The translations under genes and the position numbers were made by a program. The notes beneath the pieces are model-generated. The model was not told the DNA's origin and did not search any database. It saw only the letters and a list, made by a program, of their open reading frames with translations. DNA of 64,000 bases, from assembly GCF_026151205.1 (NCBI RefSeq), contig NC_087083.1, positions 13,948,944-14,012,943 of the forward strand. Reading direction: 5' to 3'. Source of the stretch: Bolinopsis microptera. Lineage: Eukaryota > Ctenophora > Tentaculata > Lobata > Bolinopsidae. Of the stretch, positions 57,378 through 64,000 are shown piece by piece. How positions within the stretch are numbered: position 1 is the stretch's first letter; each line of letters opens with the position of its first letter.

Positions 57378-58121
57378 TTACAAAGATTTTCTTGGAATTG
57401 GCTGATAGATAAGTCCTCTTGGCTCAGCGACCGAAAAATGTCCAGATTTTTGCACTTGTTCCCTGATTCTTATCATGTGTTCTAGAAAGTTCTGGGAGCT
57501 GTACTCGACGTTGTGTCTCAGGAAAGGTGACATGAGCACATCGGAACTGCTCAGCGGAGGCGAGGGTAAGTTGGTGGAGAGAGATGAGAGGGGAGGGGAC
57601 GAGAGGTTGTTCTGCAGGGAGGTAGGTGAGGTTAGGAGAGGTAGAGATGATGTGTTGGGAGATCTGTGTGAGGTTAGAAGAGGTAGCGAGGATGAAGGGA
57701 TCATTGTCTGTCGGGGTGAGGTGATCTGGTTGTTTCCTGTTAACCTCACTGGACTTAGGTTGGGAGACATAGTCTGGATATAACTTTGCGGAGGGAAGGT
57801 CAGTGTGTTGGAGGAGCTGTGTGAGGGTAACGTGGTTCTGGTCAGAGAATTAGGGGAACTGGAGGGTGGTGCTGACTGGTAAAACTGGCAGTTTGCCACG
57901 GAATTTCCACTGTTAGCGAGGTAAACTATCCTGTCCCGTTTACAAACTGTTTCCGATCTCTGGTAGGGTGATGTCCGGGTTTTTAAGTGCATATAACTTT
58001 CCAAACTCCCCCCGTTCTGTCCTGGGCGCCTTCTCAGCTTTCCTCCGATGAAAACTTCGTCCGAGTTGGGGTTGAGCATCCAGTAGTTACCTTTACCAGG
58101 GTCGTTATAATGTCTGGGAAC
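57378..58121 (-). CDS. FoxG: FoxG-type forkhead factor, exon 2
   Basis: After the acceptor CTCTCCAG the frame continues the forkhead domain: [20 protein letters not shown] then [15 protein letters not shown]. The DVFIGG--GKLRRR ending is diagnostic of the FoxG/Sloppy-paired class (family knowledge); other Fox classes have different wing-2 sequence. The remaining ~210 residues are Ser/Pro/Leu-rich and low in complexity, with repeated SSLPLLTS and LSSPPLSS motifs, as in transcription-factor tails. The frame ends IPRKSL and TGA at 57378. It is 248 codons with the stop, phase 0. Confidence 0.82.
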   Translation of the reverse strand, partial: VPRHYNDPGKGNYWMLNPNSDEVFIGGKLRRRPGQNGGSLESYMHLKTRTSPYQRSETVCKRDRIVYLANSGNSVANCQFYQSAPPSSSPNSLTRTTLPSHSSSNTLTFPPQSYIQTMSPNLSPVRLTGNNQITSPRQTMIPSSSLPLLTSHRSPNTSSLPLLTSPTSLQNNLSSPPLSSLSTNLPSPPLSSSDVLMSPFLRHNVEYSSQNFLEHMIRIREQVQKSGHFSVAEPRGLIYQPIPRKSL

Positions 58122-58195
58122 CTGGAGAGAAAGTTACTATTAGTGGGGGGATTATCGTGAAGTTATTGTTAGAGCTAAAATTGCTCCTTACTTAA

Positions 58196-59583
58196 GGGGA
58201 GATACACCAAAAACGTTTTTGCTCCGAACATCGATTTTATTTTATATTATGGTTAAATAGACAAAAAGAATAAGATTGCACACCTTTAAAATTTTCTAAA
58301 AATATTCCCTCATCGAGAAAAAAATTATTTTTCTTTTTCGAAAATTTTTAAAATTTTGAGAAGTCTGTCACTGTAATACCGATAGTTCGGCCATTTTAAA
58401 AGTTTTTTAGCTGATTGTTTTACTAAACATTACTTACAATCCGTACAAGATGTCATTGAAAGGATTATATAATTGAACGATAAATGACGAAGTTACAGAC
58501 CAAACAAGGTCAGAAAAATAAAAATTGAAATTTTTCCCACTTCTAAAGTTGTACATTTCACCAATCACCCGGGTCAGCAGATATCGCTTCAAAAATTCTT
58601 GTGAGTGTAGCTGATGATCATATCAAACTTTTTGGAGTAGGATTTCTCTCAGATTTGAGTTTTAAGCTATGCAATGTGGACTCAAACGACTTAGTAAAAT
58701 TCATCGTAAAAAAGGGCAAAAAAGGCAGATTTAAGGCTTAAAATGCCTATAACTCAAAAAGAATCAGTTTTTTTGAAATAATTTTTACAGAATCGTAATC
58801 AGCTTGGTAAGACGAATCTTTTAGTACCAAATAGGTGCTTTTAGAAGACAAATTGTCTTAAATAATTTTCTAGCTCGAACACAAGTATAAATTTTGTACA
58901 AATTGTACACATTTTTTTACAAATTTTGTGTCTTTAAATATTATAAATGTCGTACTAAAAGATTCGTCTTACCAAGCTGATTACGATCCTGTAAAAATTA
59001 TTTCAAAAAAACTGATTCTTTTTGAGTTATAGGCATTTTAGGCCTTAAATCTGCCTTTTTTGCCCTTTTTTACGATGAATTTTACTAAGTCGTTTGAGGC
59101 CACATTGCATAGCTTAAAACTCAAATCTGAGAGAAATCCTACTCCAAAAAGTTTGATATGATCATCAGCTACACTCACAAGAATTTTTGAAGCGATATCT
59201 GCTGACCCGGGTGATTGGTGAAATGTACAACTTTAGAAGTGGGAAAAATTTCAATTTTTATTTTTCTGACCTTGTTTGGTCTGTAACTTCGTCATTTATC
59301 GTTCAATTATATAATCCTTTCAATGACATCTTGTACGGATTGTAAGTAATGTTTAGTAAAACAATCAGCTAAAAAACTTTTAAAATGGCCGAACTATCGG
59401 TATTACAGTGACAGACTTCTCAAAATTTTAAAAATTTTCGAAAAAGAAAAATCATTTTTTTCTCGATGAGGGAATATTTTTAGAAAATTTTAAAGGTGTG
59501 CAATCTTATTCTTTTTGTCTATTTAACCATAATATAAAATAAAATCGATGTTCGGAGCAAAAACGTTTTTGGTGTATTTCCCC
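58196..59583. mobile_element. TTAA-flanked foldback element filling the FoxG intron
   Basis: Left arm 58196-58827 and right arm 58952-59583 are inverted copies of 632 bases each, with only about half a dozen mismatches noticed. The spacer is 124 bases. Ends are GGGGAGATACACC and GGTGTATTTCCCC, and TTAA borders both sides (58192-58195, 59584-59587). It has no coding capacity. A TTAA target fits piggyBac or Kolobok. The near identity of the arms means recent insertion or continuing arm homogenisation. Confidence 0.92.
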
Positions 59584-59703
59584 TTAAATCTAGTAAGCAG
59601 CTATGTACTTTTAATCGTAAATTTGTAGGCTAATGAACGATTTAACAAAGCTCGCAAAATAGCACTTAGATAATTTTATCATTATTTTGTTGAGGTGCTC
59701 TCA

Positions 59704-60267
<564 letters not shown>

Positions 60268-60299
60268 ACTGCGCCGCGCGCGGTCCTGGTGCTATCTCC

Positions 60300-61430
60300 C
60301 ACGGATTGCGTGCTGAAAGTGAGATTTGAGGCAGAGTCCTCCTATTCGGTCAATTAGATGTGAGTATATTTTGAGAAGCAACCTCTGAGGACTTAATTAG
60401 GAATGGTGCTTGTTGCGCAAACAAGGCGTGATGAGGAAACAACCTCACATTGTTTTGTTGCTTGTTTTAACTACGAGTGCACCACCAAGGTGATACGGAT
60501 CCTCAGATAGGTCTGTCTGGAGTTCAAGGTGCTGGTCTGTTGATTGGATGTCAACAGACTGATTGGATGTCAACAGACTGATTGGTAGGTTGAATGGGTT
60601 TCCATGCTTGACAGTTCCCTTTTTCCCGGGCATATGCGGGATTAGAGATGGCAGATTATCTAAAATACCCGTTATAATTAATATAATTGTAAAATTGGTT
60701 AATGGGCACACAATGTTGAGAATTTCTCCCGTCACAACTTATCAGGAATTACTCGAGATAATCGGTACCACTTGCCCCCCGGAATTTGTGTGCCCAAAAC
60801 ACTGAGGAGTTACAGAGGATCGTCTATATTTACTCCCAGTATTGTTAACACCTTTAAACCTTCTTCAGCATCTCGGGTCAATAAATTCTTTTAGTGTGTT
60901 ATATATCATATAAAATGTTCAGGAGGACTAATTTTTGTGCTCGTTCACGGTTCCGCAAAGGGCGGGTTTTCAGGTAGCTTGGCCTCTAAGTCTTGAGCGG
61001 GCAATCAGAGCCAGGATTAAGTGGCTTTAAATTTGACAAAACATTTTGATGAAATGTAAATTATTCATGGCGGAATTATGTTTAGGATAATGCTTAATAT
61101 ATATAAGTATAAGGTCAATCGAATTATCAATCAAATTATTGTGGTCAATCAAATTATTTTGAGTACTGTACGCGCTTTTGTAGTTGTCATAATATCCTTT
61201 CGAATAAACCATGCCTTTTTAAGATACCCACCGATTTTGAATTACTGATGTCTGATTCAGCAGAAAAGGGTGATATTTGGGAACAAAACATGATGTTCCT
61301 CACTGCAGCTGCTTTATAACAAAATGTTTAAAACCACAATGTTAAAAATGTACTGTTTACAGTACTGAATATTGGTTATCGTTCTGCAATCTAGACGAGT
61401 ACTAGACAGCAAGATTCATGACTGTCTGTA
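60300..61430. other. Intergenic stretch
   Basis: A duplicated ATTGGATGTCAACAGACTG at about 60543-60581. Overlapping open frames on both strands at 60445-60805 are not recognised. Confidence 0.35.
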
Positions 61431-61433
61431 TTG

Positions 61434-61501
61434 TTAAGGTGGCCGGGTCTTTATCAAAATTCTCTCGAAATCGATTTTATGAAGACCCCCCGGCCCCTTA
61501 A
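61434..61501. repeat. Short TTAA-flanked palindrome
   Basis: TTAAGGTGGCCGGGTCTT at the left pairs with AAGACCCCCCGGCCCCTTAA at the right. The whole is 68 bases including TTAA on both sides. Confidence 0.65.
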
Positions 61502-62820
61502 TAGGTCAATACTTAATATATGGTGGGTTCTCATTTTAAATGTTTTAACATTATTGAGAAAAGTTTAGTGTGCAGAGTGCACACCACATATAATTTAGTG
61601 CAGATATGATCAGTTTGTTCACCAAAAACTATGCAGTTAGAATTGCTCTTGTGTAGGCAACAGGGTTACCACTTACCAGGTGAAGGTTTTTTCAACCCTT
61701 CTAGTAACAGCTGGTTATAACAATGGGTGGTTTTTTGAAGTCAATTGTGGATTAAAGATGGGGTTGTAGTGTGTAGAGTTAAATTAATATCAAGATCTTG
61801 CCATGATCTTAGATGAACGCTTTACTACAGTTAACATCTGAATTTGAATATCGCCACAAATCTTTCAGCCGAAAGATGACAGCTTTTCAATGTCAGTGAT
61901 TTAAGCAGGGATGATGAACTGCGAACAATATCGCGTATTGTTGATTTTGTAGACTAAGGTTCTAACTTTGATGTGGTTGTCTACAAGTTGTAGAAACAAA
62001 ATGCAGAAAGTAGGAAATGTCAACTTCATAATCCGCGACGTTACGTAATTACGTGGGGATCCGCTAATTATTGTTATGGGGAACCGAGCTTCTAAACCTC
62101 GATTATAGTCAGTGACTGTGACTATATTGAACTACTGGGAGTCGAGCTTGCTCATTAAACATCGTGTGTTAATGGTAAGTTCACAATACATTCACAGTAG
62201 TACTGTCACAGTACGGTCACAGTACGTTCACAGTACATTAACAATACAGTACACAGTACAGTACACTCACAGTACAGTACTTCACAACGATAATCCGCCT
62301 CCTACTAGGCACTAGACTGAGACATATAATACATTGTATTGAACTACTGTTCAAATAACTGTTCGAATTAGAGGCACATTAGTAGCACAGTGTTAATGAG
62401 AAATCTTTAAATTTGTTGCAGTTTTTGGATGGCTGCAAATTTAGCAGTTCCCTCTGGAATTTCCTGCTTATCACCAGTAAATTGTTTAACTTTAACCCAT
62501 TTATTCGCACGAGTAATCAATCAGTAATCAGTTTCACCGGAAATTCCAAATATCCAGTCAACCAAAACAAAAACTGCACTTAAATTTGATAAACATTCTC
62601 ACACCCTCCACAGGCGACATTAAAACTCACAGCTTTCAAACAAATTCTCGTGTTTTAATCCATAACCTACCAAACAATGCACTCTATTAATATTATATTA
62701 ACCAAACAATGCCCTCTATTATATATAAATATAAGGAGTAATTCGTGGGCTAAACGAAGTGTTTGTGAGCAGAAGCACGTGCTAAATTATTGGTTTACTT
62801 ATTGAATAATAAGATAATAG
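61502..62820. other. Non-coding stretch with short CAGTA repeats
   Basis: Irregular ACAGTACAGTACACTCACAG repeats at 62180-62285. A consensus donor TTAATG|GTAAGT at 62174-62180 follows an open stretch, so an exon is possible, but I cannot support a gene. Confidence 0.3.
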
Positions 62821-62843
62821 ATGCTAAGAATGATTAGATTACT

Positions 62844-62950
62844 GATGGTATCAGATACAAAGCCCCGGTTACTCCTGCTCTCCTGTATGGATAAGATGGT
62901 ATCAGATACAAAGCCCCGGTTACTCCTGCTCTCCTGTATGGATAAGATGG
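62844..62950. repeat. 55-bp tandem duplication
   Basis: ATGGTATCAGATACAAAGCC through GTATGGATAAG occurs twice in tandem. Confidence 0.95.
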
Positions 62951-63016
62951 TATCTTTTTATATCCTTTTATTCTCTAGAACTTGCACCCGTGCCAGTATC
63001 TACGCTGGTTTGATCA

Positions 63017-63129
63017 CCACAGGCAGGGCAAACAATTCTTATAACTGAGTTTTGGGGTGCGGATTGTGGGTTGCACAGGCAGGGCAAACAATTCTTATAA
63101 CTGAGTTTTGGGGTGCGGATTGTGGGTTG
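63017..63129. repeat. 56-bp tandem duplication
   Basis: CACAGGCAGGGCAAACAATT through GATTGTGGGTTG occurs twice with no spacer. Confidence 0.95.
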
Positions 63130-63275
63130 ATAACGATCAATCCAGGGTAGAATCAGACACTATAAACGTCAACAAGCTATGATCTGTATAACTCCTGATA
63201 TGATTACTGATCCATGCCAATTCATCAATATGCCGCAATCTATGTCACTTTTCTTGTGGTATCTCCTTTGTCTAG

Positions 63276-63369
63276 AAGTGCTGGGTTACAAACAATACGC
63301 TATACAAGAATTGGTGATCATAGCTGGCATTTGTATCGTGCAAATTGTTGGTGCCGGTATCTTCATTAG
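63276..63369 (+). CDS. Exon resembling tetraspanin transmembrane segment 4
   Basis: A strong acceptor, TATCTCCTTTGTCTAG, and a donor, TTAG|GTAATT, bound 94 bases that read VLGYKQYAIQELVIIAGICI then VQIVGAGIFI. This is one hydrophobic helix with the small-residue and Q--G spacing of tetraspanin TM4 (compare I--G--IVQ--G in that family, by pattern only). If right, it is the penultimate coding exon of a plus-strand gene that continues beyond the window. No other exons were found, so another membrane protein is possible. An ATG-initiated frame from 63179 also covers it. Confidence 0.35.
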
Positions 63370-63371
63370 GT

Positions 63372-64000
63372 AATTGTATAATTGATTTAATGGGTCGCCA
63401 ATAAGCCGAGTTTCGGCACGAGCAAAGTCTTAAGAAGTTCCGGTGTGTATGTGAATTGTGATTGTAAATTTGATTTGATCTGATGAAGCCGTATCCTGTC
63501 GGTGTTTGAACTTTAGTTTTGAGTAATGGTCAGGCTGGTACGGGTTATTTTAACAATGACCGTCAAAAACGTTTCTACCTCCCGTCACGCTTGGTTATCT
63601 TTAGCTGATCACTGTATTTTAGGTACAAGATAATTCAAGCTTTGTGTAGATAAGGATTTAACCATTAAATAGAATTTTCGTGAAGTATGATGTAAAGGTT
63701 TTTATCTTGGATGTGAATTTAATTAAGACTAATTTTTTGTTTCGAATCTGGGTAAAATACTTCAGTTCAGTGAAATTTGGAAAGGCAAAACTTATTTAGT
63801 CAGCTGATAGAACTTGCAGTGATAAAAATTTTATTTCATGGTACATGAAATATTAAAACTATTTTTAAAAGTTAGAAAATGGGAGGCGGTATATTAACAA
63901 AAATCTAAGCCGAAATTCTTTGTTTTCCCGAATACCCTCCCACATGTATTATTGGTTAATTAAGTTTAATTACGAACGATCTCCTTGGTTAAAGTTAAGG
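63372..64000. other. Non-coding right edge
   Basis: AT-rich; likely intron of the preceding exon's gene if that gene is real. Nothing else seen. Confidence 0.35.

Noticed and set aside
58141-59700. Coding exon in the FoxG intron
   Set aside because: All of it except short flanks is the non-coding foldback element.
63410-63421. TTCGGCACGAG, resembling a cDNA-library adaptor
   Set aside because: An 11-base match with no vector sequence around it is compatible with chance.

Overview
This is a window of nuclear DNA from an invertebrate animal. Genes are split by GT-AG introns, and intronic and intergenic DNA is AT-rich and crowded with minisatellites, foldback elements and non-LTR retrotransposons. 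Three protein families point to a metazoan: a FoxG-type forkhead factor, a Pointed/SAM (PNT) domain protein of the ETS type, and a WDR53-like WD40 protein. I cannot name the phylum from the sequence. There are no prokaryotic operons and no CRISPR array, and I found no tRNA or rRNA gene.

Layout. 0-5 kb: a small two-exon gene candidate (742-4447) with 10-bp and 26-bp minisatellites in its intron, and a duplicated ~490-bp repeat. 6-7 kb: a foldback element. 7.95-11.75 kb: a Ser/Lys-rich gene of unknown family. 12.8-15.7 kb: an RTE-like LINE on the minus strand. 17-19 kb: weak coding traces. 21.3-48.5 kb: the WDR53-like gene on the plus strand, with seven exons seen. Its 24.4-kb intron (23510-47913) holds a TTAA-flanked element, about 12.7 kb of a 62-bp satellite in two blocks, and a 5.1-kb terminal-inverted-repeat (TIR) transposon lodged inside the satellite. 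That transposon has its own LINE insertion. The same intron also holds an antisense PNT-domain gene (43.6-45.8 kb). 49.6-54 kb: a CR1/L2-like LINE on the minus strand with a long octamer tail, between ~340-bp direct repeats. 55.2-55.9 kb: a long CTA microsatellite. 57.2-60.1 kb: the FoxG-type gene on the minus strand, whose only intron is almost filled by a near-perfect 632-bp-arm foldback flanked by TTAA. 60-64 kb: an E-box cluster upstream of FoxG, small tandem duplications, and one exon resembling tetraspanin transmembrane segment 4.

The strongest unusual points are these. (1) Insertions are nested in readable order: satellite, then TIR element (7-8 bp target duplication), then LINE (11-bp target duplication). 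The LINE interrupts a single long unknown reading frame that is in register on its two sides. (2) Tandem arrays abut or contain splice sites at several exon-intron junctions, including six copies of one WDR53 5' splice site. (3) The last readable exon of the PNT gene runs straight into the satellite, which supplies its stop codon, and I found no ETS DNA-binding exon. (4) Several foldback elements are flanked by TTAA.
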